Shown: positions 15,728 to 24,075 of the stretch, one piece after another
How positions within the stretch are numbered: position 1 is the first letter of the stretch
How the letters are laid out: the number at the start of each line of letters is the position of its first letter
DNA from: Halonotius roseus
Lineage (GTDB): Archaea; Halobacteriota; Halobacteria; Halobacteriales; Haloferacaceae
Length of the DNA: 64,000 bases
Reading direction: 5' to 3'
Assembly: GCF_006861655.1 (NCBI RefSeq)
Contig: NZ_SESI01000002.1
Coordinates: forward strand, 470,775-534,774
Program-made: the position numbers and the translations under genes
The notes under the pieces: model-generated
Seen by the model: the letters and a program-made list of their open reading frames with translations, nothing else
Databases searched by the model: none
What the model was told of the DNA's origin: nothing

Positions 15728-16915
15728 ATGTCGGTTCGAGAGATCGCCGACGATCCGAAAGCCTACTGGAGCGGGCTCACCCGCGCCGAACAGGGCGTCA
15801 GCGGTTTTATCATTGGTTTCGTCGTGTTGCTGGTCGGCGGGCTCTTTACCGGGATTCTCGCACCGACGTACTTCCTGTTTCTCGTCGGGCTCGCCGGCAT
15901 GTACTCGCTGCTGTCGCTCGGGCTCAACGTGCAGTGGGGGTACACCGGCCTGATCAACTTCAGCGTCGCCGCCTTCTTCGGGATCGGGGCCTACGGGACG
16001 GCCCTCGCCTCGGCGAGCTCATCGCCGATCGCAGGGAACCTCGCACCCGTCGTCGGGTTACTCGTCGCACTCGCACTGGCGGCGATCCTCGCGCTGCTCA
16101 TCGGGATTCCGACGCTCAGGCTCCGGGCGGACTACCTCGCTATCGCCTCCATCGGGCTGGCCGAAGTGGTACGGATCATCATCCTCAACGAGGAACAGGT
16201 GACAAACGGGAGTTCCGGCGTCCGGGGAATTCCGGCGTTCTTCGACGGCTGGCCGCTGCTCGAAACGTTCCCGCAAACGATGCCGAATATTGCGGTCTCG
16301 TGGCTCCCCGGCGGAACGGTTGTGCTCCGCCAGCCGTTCTGGAGCGCGCTGTTGAACGTCGTGGTCGTCGTCTCGTTTATCGCCGCCAGCTACTTCGTGT
16401 TGAGGCGGGCCCACCGCTCGCCGTGGGGCCGCGTGTTGCGAACGATTCGCTCCGACGAGGATCTCGCGCGGGCACTCGGGAAGAACACCTACCGCTACAA
16501 GATGCAGGCGTTCGTCCTCGGCAGCCTCATCATGGCACTCGCGGGGGTGTTCTACGCCCATCTGAACCTGTTTGTCGCGCCCGGCGATCTCGATCCGATC
16601 ACGACGTTCTACGTCTGGGTTGCGGTCATGCTCGGCGGCAGCGGCTCGAACCGGGGCGCGCTGTTCGGCGGGTTCGTCATCGTCGCCATCCGCGAGGGGA
16701 CGCGGTTCCTCAACGCCTTCGAGTTCATCCCCTTCGATATCGCGCCGCTGCGGCTCCTGTTGATCGGCGTCATCATCGTCCTCCTGATGCGGTTCCGGCC
16801 ACAGGGCGTGTTGCCGCCGCAGCGGGAACTCATCTGGCCCAGCGTCGTCGACGACGCGCCGGAACAGCCGGACAGCGGCGTTCGCGGAGCCAAGGCAGGT
16901 GAGAACGATGACTGA
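15728..16915 (+). CDS. livM: Liv-type ABC permease, LivM family
   Basis: A 395-residue permease with about nine transmembrane helices. The segment GLNVQWGYTGLINFSVAAFFGIGAYG is the LivM signature, followed by the cytoplasmic coupling loop GRVLRTIRSDEDLARALGKNTYRYKMQAFVLG. The hydrophilic C-terminus (residues ~365-395) overlaps the start of the next gene by 8 bases, implying coupled translation. It pairs with LivH as a heterodimeric pore. Confidence 0.88.
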   Translation: MSVREIADDPKAYWSGLTRAEQGVSGFIIGFVVLLVGGLFTGILAPTYFLFLVGLAGMYSLLSLGLNVQWGYTGLINFSVAAFFGIGAYGTALASASSSPIAGNLAPVVGLLVALALAAILALLIGIPTLRLRADYLAIASIGLAEVVRIIILNEEQVTNGSSGVRGIPAFFDGWPLLETFPQTMPNIAVSWLPGGTVVLRQPFWSALLNVVVVVSFIAASYFVLRRAHRSPWGRVLRTIRSDEDLARALGKNTYRYKMQAFVLGSLIMALAGVFYAHLNLFVAPGDLDPITTFYVWVAVMLGGSGSNRGALFGGFVIVAIREGTRFLNAFEFIPFDIAPLRLLLIGVIIVLLMRFRPQGVLPPQRELIWPSVVDDAPEQPDSGVRGAKAGENDD

Positions 16916-17741
16916 TAGTCAAGCGTCACAGGTAGCCAACAGCGATTCGTCGAGCGAAGAGGTCGCCGCGAACATGGACAAGGAGAACGTCGTCCTCCGC
17001 GTCGACGACCTCGTCAAATCCTTCGGCGCGCTGGTCGCAACCGACCACGCGACCTTCGAGGTCGAACGTGGCACGATCACTGGGCTGATCGGCCCGAACG
17101 GCGCGGGGAAATCGACGCTGTTCAACCTCATCTCGGGGTTCTACGAGAGCGACGCGGGCCGCGTCGAGGTCAACGGCACCGACGTGACCGACATGGAGCC
17201 CTACGACATCGCCGACCACGGCCTCATCCGGACGTTCCAGACCCCACGCAAACTGGAGGGGATGACTGTCCGGGAGGCGATGCTCGTCGGCCCGCGCGAA
17301 CAGCCCGGCGAGTCATTCATTAAATTGTTCACCGATCCCGAGTCGGTTCGTCAACGGGAACAACAGAACCTCGATGATGCCGAACAGATCCTTGAGGACT
17401 TCGAGATCGACCACCTAGCGACCCAGCCCGCGACGAAGATTTCGGGTGGCCAGCTGAAGCTCGTCGAACTCGCCCGCGCGATGTTGGCCGAGCCGGAGAT
17501 CCTGTTGCTCGACGAGCCGGCAGCAGGGGTCAACCCGACGCTGCGGAACAAACTTGCCGAACAGATCCGGCGGCTCAACGAGCAGGGGACGACGTTCTTG
17601 CTCATTGAACACGACATGGAGTTCGTGATGAGTCTCGCCGACCCGGTGATCGTCCTCGACCGCGGGCACGTCCTCATGGAGGGCACCCCCGATGAGGTGC
17701 AAAACGACGAACGCGTCATCGATGCGTATCTCGGAGGCTAA
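16908..17741 (+). CDS. livG: Liv-type ABC ATPase, LivG family
   Basis: A 277-residue ABC ATPase. Walker A is GPNGAGKST, the signature motif is the slightly variant ISGGQLKLVELARAM, Walker B is ILLLDEPAAGVNP, and the switch histidine is in LLIEHDME. The LivG-specific segment RTFQTPRKLEGMTVREAML is present. The N-terminal ~25 residues are an extra acidic, Ser-rich extension. I choose the ATG at 16908, which overlaps livM by 8 bases, rather than the in-frame GTG at 16899. Confidence 0.88.
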   Translation: MTDSQASQVANSDSSSEEVAANMDKENVVLRVDDLVKSFGALVATDHATFEVERGTITGLIGPNGAGKSTLFNLISGFYESDAGRVEVNGTDVTDMEPYDIADHGLIRTFQTPRKLEGMTVREAMLVGPREQPGESFIKLFTDPESVRQREQQNLDDAEQILEDFEIDHLATQPATKISGGQLKLVELARAMLAEPEILLLDEPAAGVNPTLRNKLAEQIRRLNEQGTTFLLIEHDMEFVMSLADPVIVLDRGHVLMEGTPDEVQNDERVIDAYLGG

Positions 17742-17744
17742 CTC

Positions 17745-18542
17745 ATGAGTACGAACCACACTACGGACGACGCTCCCACGGACGAGACGAGTGAGACCGA
17801 CAGCAGAACCGCGGCCAGCACCGATCCGACGGGCGACCACGTCCTCGAACTCGACAGCGTCGACAGCGGTTACGGGGACGTGCAGGTGCTCGATGACTGC
17901 TCGCTGCATCTCGACGCCGGCGAGATCGTCTGTCTCATCGGCCCGAACGGCGCGGGGAAATCGACGGTGCTGAAGACGATCTTTGGCATGCTGACGCCGT
18001 GGGAGGGGACGGTCCACTACCACGGCGACGATATCGGCGGGATGGCACCCGAGGACATCGTCCGCGAGGGGATCGGCTACGTTCCCCAGACGGACAACGT
18101 GTTCGGCTCGCTGTCCATCGAGGAGAACCTCCGGATGGGCGGCGTCGCCCGCGAGGACGGGCTCGAAGCCGTCATCGACACGCTCTACGAGCGGTTCCCG
18201 CTGCTCGACGAGAAGCGCAACGCGAACGCGCGTACGCTTTCGGGCGGCCAACGACAGGTGCTGGCGTTCGCTCGCGCGCTCGTGATGGAGCCCGATGTGC
18301 TGTTGATCGACGAGCCCTCGGCGGGGCTGGCACCGAACACGGCAGCGGAAGTCTTCGGCCACGTCGAGGCAGTCAACGACATGGATACGGCCGTGTTGAT
18401 GGTCGAACAGAACGCCAAGAAGGGCCTCGGGATCTCCGACCGCGGCTACGTCCTCGACCAGGGAACCGTCCGGTTCGACGGTGCGGCCGACTCGCTGCTC
18501 GACAGCGACGAGGTCTCGAAGCTCTACCTCGGTGGAGGTTGA
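17745..18542 (+). CDS. livF: Liv-type ABC ATPase, LivF family
   Basis: A 265-residue ABC ATPase completing the transporter. Walker A GPNGAGKST, signature LSGGQRQVLAFARAL, Walker B VLLIDEPSAGLAP and H-loop replaced by MVEQNA, the usual LivF variant, are all visible, as is GIGYVPQTDNVFGSLSIEENLRMG. The N-terminal ~33 residues are a disordered acidic Thr/Asp extension, common in haloarchaea. It begins 3 bases after livG. The 9-base segment GGCCCGAACGGCGCGGGGAAATCGACG is shared with livG only because both encode the same P-loop. Confidence 0.88.
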   Translation: MSTNHTTDDAPTDETSETDSRTAASTDPTGDHVLELDSVDSGYGDVQVLDDCSLHLDAGEIVCLIGPNGAGKSTVLKTIFGMLTPWEGTVHYHGDDIGGMAPEDIVREGIGYVPQTDNVFGSLSIEENLRMGGVAREDGLEAVIDTLYERFPLLDEKRNANARTLSGGQRQVLAFARALVMEPDVLLIDEPSAGLAPNTAAEVFGHVEAVNDMDTAVLMVEQNAKKGLGISDRGYVLDQGTVRFDGAADSLLDSDEVSKLYLGGG

Positions 18543-18630
18543 CTCGCGTGGCGTCGTCGAACCAGCAGTTCCAGCGACACGTTGCCGCCGGGGTCGAGAC
18601 ACCTATTCGCGTCCGTGCTGATGTCGACTC

Positions 18631-19590
18631 GTGAGGGGACTCCGTCCGTACGCCTTCGCGCTCGGCCCGCTGGCGGCCGCGTCGCTGTGGGGCGGGATGT
18701 TCGTCGTCAGCAAGTGGAGTTTCGCGTTCGTCCCGCCGGTCACGATGGGGTTTTTTCGGGTCGCACTCGGCGCGCTCGCACTCTGGCTCGGCGTCGTTGC
18801 CACCAACAGACGTGGCTCCCGCGGCGGCGATGGCGGGGCGGGCATCGACCGCGCGGACTGGCCGGCGTTCGTCGGCCTCGGTGGCTGGGTAGCCGTCACC
18901 ATCGCCACGCAGTTCCTCGGAACCGAACTCACGAACGCCAGCCAGGGCTCGCTGCTAACGGTGCTGACGCCGGTTTTCGCCGTCGTTCTCGGCGCGAGCG
19001 TCCTCGGCGAACGCATCACGCGGAGCAAAGCCGGCGGCATCGCCCTCGCCGCGGTGGGAACCGCAGTCGTCCTCGCGGGCCAGTACGATCTGACGACCAT
19101 CGCCGCCGGCAACGCCGTCGGCGTCGGCTTGCTCGTCGTGGCGAGTTTCGCCTGGGCCGGCTACACCGTCTGGGGCGTCTCGGTCGTCCGGAAGTACTCG
19201 GCGTTGACCGCCGCCACCTACTCGACAATCGCGGCGACGCCAATGCTCGCCGTGTTGGCCGCAATCGAGTTGGCCGTCCTCGGTCGCGGCATCGGCTCGA
19301 TTCCGGTGACCGCCGAGTCGATCTTCGCAACCGCCTACCTCGGGTTGGCCTCGACGGCCGCCGCGTGGTATCTCTGGTACAAAGGCTTAGAGTTCGTCTC
19401 GGCGGGCACCGTCGCCGTGTTCTACTTCCTACAGCCGGTCGTCGGCATCTCGTTGGGAGCCCTCCTGTTGGGCGAACAGATCGGGGCCGGCTTCGTCGTC
19501 GGGAGTCTCGTCGTCGGCATCGGCGTCTGGATCGTCAGCCGTGATCGCACGGACAACGACCGCGAGCAACGGAGCGGCCACGACCAATGA
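18631..19590 (+). CDS. EamA/DMT family metabolite exporter (first of a pair)
   Basis: A 319-residue membrane protein with ten predicted helices in two EamA repeats (about residues 8-150 and 160-300). ASLWGGMFVVSKWSF at the start and LLTVLTPVFAVVLGASVLGERIT and YFLQPVVGISLGALLLGEQI at the ends of each repeat are the family hallmarks. Such drug/metabolite transporters export amino acids, metabolites or toxic compounds; the substrate is unknown. The likely start is GTG at 18631, 88 bases after livF. Confidence 0.85.
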   Translation: MRGLRPYAFALGPLAAASLWGGMFVVSKWSFAFVPPVTMGFFRVALGALALWLGVVATNRRGSRGGDGGAGIDRADWPAFVGLGGWVAVTIATQFLGTELTNASQGSLLTVLTPVFAVVLGASVLGERITRSKAGGIALAAVGTAVVLAGQYDLTTIAAGNAVGVGLLVVASFAWAGYTVWGVSVVRKYSALTAATYSTIAATPMLAVLAAIELAVLGRGIGSIPVTAESIFATAYLGLASTAAAWYLWYKGLEFVSAGTVAVFYFLQPVVGISLGALLLGEQIGAGFVVGSLVVGIGVWIVSRDRTDNDREQRSGHDQ

Positions 19591-19612
19591 TCGGCGAGAG
19601 AGTGGTGGGCTG

Positions 19613-20512
19613 ATGACGGTCGCTCTCCTGCGGACGCTCGACGAGGAAGTGCCCCCGGCGGCCGGGCTCGCCGTCGCTATCGTGGCGATCAGCACCGCCG
19701 CGATCCTCGTCCGGCTGACGACCGCGCCATCGTCGGTAGCGGCGTTCTACCGCGTCCTGTTCACCACGCTCGCGCTCCTGCCGGTCGCGGGCTGGCAGTA
19801 CCGCACCGAGTTCGCCCGGATCGGTCGCCGAGACCTCGTGTTCGCGTCGCTATCGGGGGTTGCTCTCGCGGTGCACTTCGCCGCGTGGTTCGAGAGCCTC
19901 GCGTGGACGAGCGTCGCCGCAAGCGTCACGTTAGTGCAGGCCCAGCCGCTCTTCGTCGCCGTCGGGGCGTGGCTCCTCCTTTCGGAGCGGCTCTCGAAAC
20001 GAATCGTCGCCGGCATCGTTGTCGCTATCGCGGGGATGGTGACGATGTCTGTCGGCGACCTGCTCGGTGGCGTTCTCGTCGGCCCCGACCCCATGCTGGG
20101 GAACGCCCTCGCGCTGCTGGGCGCGGTGATGGCGGCCGGCTACGTCCTCGCGGGCCGCTCGCTGCGCCAGCGCGTCTCGCTCGTCCCGTATGTCGTAGTC
20201 GTCTACAGCGTGTGTTCGGTCGTACTGCTCGTGATCGTCCTCGCACAGGGCGCGCCACTGACGGGGTACGCGCCACGCGAGTGGTTGCTTTTTGTCGGCC
20301 TCGCAGTCGGGCCGGGGCTGTTCGGGCATACGGTCATCAACTGGGTGCTCGCCCACGTCGAGTCGAGTATCGTCTCGGTCTCGCTGCTCGCCGAACCGGT
20401 CGGCTCGACGATCCTCGCGCTTGTCTTGCTCGGTGAGTCGCCGACGCTGTTTACGATGCTCGGCGGCGCGGTCGTGCTGGTCGGCATCGGCCTGACGGCA
20501 TCCGATCGGTGA
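19613..20512 (+). CDS. EamA/DMT family metabolite exporter (second of a pair)
   Basis: A 299-residue membrane protein with ten hydrophobic helices in two EamA repeats. ILVRLTTAPSSVAAFYRVLFTTLALLP, LVQAQPLFVAVGAWLLLSERLSKR and LLAEPVGSTILALVLLGESPT show the typical repeat ends. It follows the previous exporter after 22 bases and is probably co-transcribed. The ATG at 19613 is chosen because an earlier in-frame ATG (19541) would overlap the upstream gene by 50 bases with sequence that is not hydrophobic. Confidence 0.83.
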   Translation: MTVALLRTLDEEVPPAAGLAVAIVAISTAAILVRLTTAPSSVAAFYRVLFTTLALLPVAGWQYRTEFARIGRRDLVFASLSGVALAVHFAAWFESLAWTSVAASVTLVQAQPLFVAVGAWLLLSERLSKRIVAGIVVAIAGMVTMSVGDLLGGVLVGPDPMLGNALALLGAVMAAGYVLAGRSLRQRVSLVPYVVVVYSVCSVVLLVIVLAQGAPLTGYAPREWLLFVGLAVGPGLFGHTVINWVLAHVESSIVSVSLLAEPVGSTILALVLLGESPTLFTMLGGAVVLVGIGLTASDR

Positions 20513-20574
20513 GTCTGCTCGCGTGACCGCCGACGGTAATGAGACAGACCGGTAGTTCGTTTGGAAGATAAAAT

Positions 20575-20638
20575 CTCTCTATCGGTCACTCGGCTGCTTA
20601 TCAGCTACTGTAGGATTGAGTCGCCAACTGCTGAATAG
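20575..20638 (+). repeat. Direct repeat copy A (64 bp)
   Basis: It begins CTCTCTATCGGTCACTCGGC and ends CGCCAACTGCTGAATAG. Nearly identical to 20825-20887, with one extra base and one substitution in the middle. A degenerate relative (CTCTGTATCGGTCACT) is at about 9795-9810. The 481-bp gap 20513-20993 holds these two copies and one small open frame. Confidence 0.85.
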
Positions 20639-20661
20639 AACGCGCGAGTCGGTCGCACAGT

Positions 20662-20760
20662 TCAAACGATTCCAGCGAACCAGAGAACCGTATAGGTCAA
20701 CGTCAAAATAGACAGGACGATACCGACGATACCGAGGAGACGCCCTTGCCGTTCGCCCAT
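20662..20760 (-). CDS. Predicted small single-span membrane protein
   Basis: A 32-codon frame, ATG at 20758-20760 and TGA at 20662-20664, encoding a basic N-terminus (MGERQGR) and a continuous hydrophobic helix LLGIVGIVLSILTLTYTV... to the C-terminus. The positive-inside charge and clean helix make it look like a genuine small membrane protein, but no clear TATA is seen and no family is recognised. It lies exactly between the two direct repeats. Confidence 0.45.
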   Translation of the reverse strand: MGERQGRLLGIVGIVLSILTLTYTVLWFAGIV

Positions 20761-20824
20761 ACCTATTTCTGGAACCGGTACGCAATAGTTCTACTGCCGA
20801 CACAGCTACCCTGATGACTACATC

Positions 20825-20887
20825 CTCTCTATCGGTCACTCGGCTTCTATCAGCTACTGTAGGATTGAGTCGCCAACTGCTGAATAG
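20825..20887 (+). repeat. Direct repeat copy B (63 bp)
   Basis: Second copy of the unit at 20575-20638, 250 bp downstream in the same orientation, ending CTGCTGAATAGCGGG just before the MFS gene promoter. The TGAATAGCG end resembles the terminal inverted repeats of the MITE-like element at 54357-54485. Confidence 0.85.
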
Positions 20888-20993
20888 CGGGTGCATATTT
20901 TGTCCCCTGCCGCCCCCTCACAGGTCAAACTGACAGGAGGACAGCTGTGGATTCCGGTATCGGTATATTCGTCCGTGCCAAACGCTCGTACCC

Positions 20994-22313
20994 GTGGCTT
21001 CTACTCAAGCGGCGACAAGCGAGCAGGCAGAGCTAGCCACATCGTCAGGAACACGTCGCCGCGTCGCGGTCGTCGTCGGAATCGTCTTCATCGACCTGCT
21101 TGGCTTCGGCATCATCATCCCGATCCTTCCGTTCTACGTCCGCTCGTTCGGAGTGAGCGACGTTTTCATCGGATTACTCGCGGCGGCGTATTCAGTGGCA
21201 CAGTTCGGTGCCGCGCCGGTGCTTGGCCGGATCTCCGACGAACGTGGCCGGCGGCCGGTGCTTATGCTCTCGGTCGGTGTCGCAGGGGTTGCCTGGATTC
21301 TCTTCGGGTTCGCCGCGGAGATCGGTGCAGCCCTCGGCGTGACAGTCGGCCTTGTCGTCCTGTTCAGTGCCCGGTTGCTAGCCGGCGCGGCAGGCGGGAA
21401 TATCGCCACCGCACAGGCGTATATCGCCGACGTGACGACACCGGCGGAGCGAACCGGCGCGCTCGGGCTCGTCGGAGCGGCCTTCGGACTCGGGTTCGTG
21501 TTCGGCCCGGCGATCGGTGGCCTCCTCGCCAGCGACACGGTGGTATCGACCGCTCGCACGCTCTTGCCCGGATTCATTCCGGTGACCCCTTTCTCGCTGC
21601 CGAGTTTTGCCGCAGCGGGCTTCTCGTTTCTCGCACTCGGGGCGACAGCGGTCGTGCTGAAAGAGCCGGATCGAATACGGACTCCAGCGCGTCGTGTCAC
21701 GTTCGTCGAGCAGTTTCGGACGGCCCTCGCCGACCAAACACTCCGGCCGCTCGTTATCGGATTCTTTCTGACCTCGCTCGCTTTCGCCGGCATGACCGTG
21801 ATGTTCGTGCCGTTTCTGGCTGATTTCTTTGGGTACGATGCCACCGCTGCGGCGATCTTTCTCGCCTATATCGGCGCGCTCGGGATCGTTAATCAGGGGG
21901 TGCTCATCGGCTGGCTCTCGCGGAGAGTCGGTGTTCGATACGTGGTTCGCGCGGGCGTCGTGTCGCTGTTTCTCGCGCTGGTGTTGCTCGCGGTGTCCCC
22001 GCTGGCGGGAACGACCGCACTCTTCAGTGGTGGTCCGGGCTGGGTGACCGGCGGGCTCGTCGTGCTGGTAGCGTTCGGGGCACTGGCCTCGTTCGGAAAC
22101 GGCGCGATAACGGTCGGGCTCGCAGCCCTCGTTTCTGAGGGAGCCACTGACGATGGGCAGGGAGCAGCCTTCGGCGTCACGCAGAGTGCGGGGAGCCTCG
22201 GGCGAACCGTCGGGCCACCGCTCGCTGCGGCTGCCTACGTCGTGGTCTACTGGTCACCGTTCGTCGCCGGCGCGCTCCTCCTCGTGCCGGTAGCACTGTT
22301 GTTACGACGGTGA
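20994..22313 (+). CDS. MFS drug/multidrug transporter (TetA-like)
   Basis: A 439-residue, 12-helix major facilitator. GFGIIIPILPFYVRSFG in helix 1, the loop motif GRISDERGRRPVLM between helices 2 and 3 (GxxxDRxGRR/K type) and the motif-C-like GLVGAAFGLGFVFGPAIGGLL in helix 5 are typical of proton-coupled antiporters of the TetA/DHA1 group. The substrate is unknown. The start is GTG at 20994 with a TATA-like GGTATATTC about 26 bp upstream, suggesting a leaderless mRNA. Confidence 0.85.
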   Translation: MASTQAATSEQAELATSSGTRRRVAVVVGIVFIDLLGFGIIIPILPFYVRSFGVSDVFIGLLAAAYSVAQFGAAPVLGRISDERGRRPVLMLSVGVAGVAWILFGFAAEIGAALGVTVGLVVLFSARLLAGAAGGNIATAQAYIADVTTPAERTGALGLVGAAFGLGFVFGPAIGGLLASDTVVSTARTLLPGFIPVTPFSLPSFAAAGFSFLALGATAVVLKEPDRIRTPARRVTFVEQFRTALADQTLRPLVIGFFLTSLAFAGMTVMFVPFLADFFGYDATAAAIFLAYIGALGIVNQGVLIGWLSRRVGVRYVVRAGVVSLFLALVLLAVSPLAGTTALFSGGPGWVTGGLVVLVAFGALASFGNGAITVGLAALVSEGATDDGQGAAFGVTQSAGSLGRTVGPPLAAAAYVVVYWSPFVAGALLLVPVALLLRR

Positions 22314-22370
22314 GCGTGTCTTGGGTATCACCAACCAACGACTCATATCTACTGGGCCCGTACCGCTCGT

Positions 22371-22844
22371 ATGTCAGATTCGAACAGAGCAGCGATTGAA
22401 TCGACCGTTGAGAAGCTTATCGAGGAGGTGGACTCGTGGCAGGGCGTCACAACGGGCGAACACCGGTTCGGCGGAACCGAGTGGCGCGTCGGCCCGCGTG
22501 AGATCGGCCACGTCCACGCCTGGGGGATGCTCGATGTCGCCTATCTCCGCGCGCTTCGTGATGTGCTCATCGAAGTGGGTCAGACGGGCGTCCACCACAT
22601 GCTCGATCAGTCAGGGTGGACGACGTTCTACATCGAACACTCGGAGGACTACGACCATGCTCGGTGGCTCGTTCGACTCTCGTATCTGTATCACGTGAAC
22701 ATTCTCAAACAGACGCCTGCCGGCACGGAGGAGTACGCGGCTGTCGATGTTGAACGCGAACTCGAATCGCTCGATCCGACAGACGCCGTTCGGTCGGCGT
22801 TCGAACGTCGTCGTCCCGGGAAGGCAGGGGCCGTCGAACGATAA
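22371..22844 (+). CDS. Luciferase-domain family protein (DUF5519-like)
   Basis: A 157-residue soluble protein. The stretch EWRVGPREIGHVHAWGMLDVAYLRALRDVLI, with HxH and a following HHMLDQSGWTTFYI and LVRLSYLYH, matches a family annotated as luciferase-domain or DUF5519, whose biochemical role is not established. It is monocistronic; a TATA-like CATATCT lies about 26 bp upstream of the ATG. The last ~15 residues are basic, unusual for this acidic proteome. Confidence 0.65.
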   Translation: MSDSNRAAIESTVEKLIEEVDSWQGVTTGEHRFGGTEWRVGPREIGHVHAWGMLDVAYLRALRDVLIEVGQTGVHHMLDQSGWTTFYIEHSEDYDHARWLVRLSYLYHVNILKQTPAGTEEYAAVDVERELESLDPTDAVRSAFERRRPGKAGAVER

Positions 22845-22998
22845 CCGCGGCCGGCAGACCGTTTCGAGACTTCGGTGTCTGCCCACAGGCGGAATGCATT
22901 GTCGCTCTCGTCGACTCCAATCTCTATCTCTTGTGCAACTCGATATCACAATGTTGAGACAGATACTGCAGCTTCGCTGGCTTCGGTAGCGGTGTTGA

Positions 22999-24000
22999 TT
23001 ACTCGTCCAGTCGCTCGGCGACCCCGACGAGCGTCTGGCCCGCCGTCACCGTCGCCTCGCGGGCGATCGAGTAGACGACGCCGGCGCGATCGGCGGTAAC
23101 CGTCTGCAATGGCTCGTAGGTCGCCGGATCGTAGACCGTCCCGAACGTCTCGCTGGCGTCAACGTCGGCTCCGAGTTCGGCCTCAGCGTCGGGAACGAAG
23201 AGCCCTGAGTCGGCCGCTCGAACCCGGCCGAGGTGGTTGCGCGCGCGAACACCATCCCAAGGGCCGGGGTCGCCGGCGAGCAGTCCGAGGTGGCGAAGGA
23301 CGCCGAAGAGGCCATCGAGGCCAGCTTGGATCGCCTCGTCGTCGAGCTGTTTGTTCGATCCGAGCTCCGGCGTGATCGAGGGGATCCCCTCGCGGGTCGC
23401 CGCGACGCGGAGCTTACCCCCAAAATTGCGCTCGTCCCACTCGGTGTCGGCATCGTCGCCGGCAGCCTCCGCCAGCAGGAGGTCGGTGCCGAAAGCCTCG
23501 GCCAGTTTCCGGGAGGCGTCGTCGCCGCGGAGGTAGACCGTGTGCGTCTGCATCTCGGGGCTGCCGGTGTGGAGATCGACGATGGCGTCGGCATCGCTCG
23601 CCTCAGCCCACAGCCGGGCGGCCATCCGCTCGTGGATCGTCCCCTCGCTGTCGCCGGGCCAACACCGGTTCATGTTGGGGGCCGCCGAGTCGATTGGTTC
23701 CGGCGTGGTGTAGGAGACCCGATCGAACGTGAGCGGGTCGGCAACTGGAACGACGATCAGCGTACCGTCGAGATCGGCCGCGAGCGAGCCATCGCTGTCG
23801 GTTGCGGCTGAGCTGGTAGCGTCGCCGGTGAGTCGCTCATGGAGTCGGCGACAACAGTCGGTGCCGTTGATTTCCCGGCCGTGTTGGGCGGCCTGAACAT
23901 AGCACGTGGGGCCGTCGCCGATCCCGTAGCGGTGGATTGTTGTCTCGATGGGGACGCCGGAGGGGAGCCGCGCGAGCGTGACTCGGGTGGCGGTGTGCAT
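22999..24000 (-). CDS. Succinylglutamate desuccinylase / aspartoacylase family metallohydrolase
   Basis: A 333-residue M14-like zinc hydrolase of the AstE/AspA group. The zinc-binding HxxE is H40-G-R-E43 in QAAQHGREINGTDC, the third ligand is the His of VDLHTGSPE, and PNMNRCWPGD is the substrate-binding Asn-Arg segment. The C-terminal ~80 residues form a lipoyl-like beta domain ending VTAGQTLVGVAERL, typical of this branch. It would deacylate a small N-acyl amino acid or related amide; the substrate is not determined. Confidence 0.8.
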   Translation of the reverse strand: MHTATRVTLARLPSGVPIETTIHRYGIGDGPTCYVQAAQHGREINGTDCCRRLHERLTGDATSSAATDSDGSLAADLDGTLIVVPVADPLTFDRVSYTTPEPIDSAAPNMNRCWPGDSEGTIHERMAARLWAEASDADAIVDLHTGSPEMQTHTVYLRGDDASRKLAEAFGTDLLLAEAAGDDADTEWDERNFGGKLRVAATREGIPSITPELGSNKQLDDEAIQAGLDGLFGVLRHLGLLAGDPGPWDGVRARNHLGRVRAADSGLFVPDAEAELGADVDASETFGTVYDPATYEPLQTVTADRAGVVYSIAREATVTAGQTLVGVAERLDE

Positions 24001-24075
24001 GGGAGCCGATAGAGGATGGATGCTTGTAGGGGTCAGGGTTACCGACGGTGCCAGCGGCGGTGGGGCGTGGCTCGA

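Noticed and set aside
17090-17116. Near-identical stretches in livG (about 17090) and livF (about 17938) as a possible recombination repeat.
   Set aside because: They encode the same Walker A sequence IGPNGAGKST, so shared function explains the identity.
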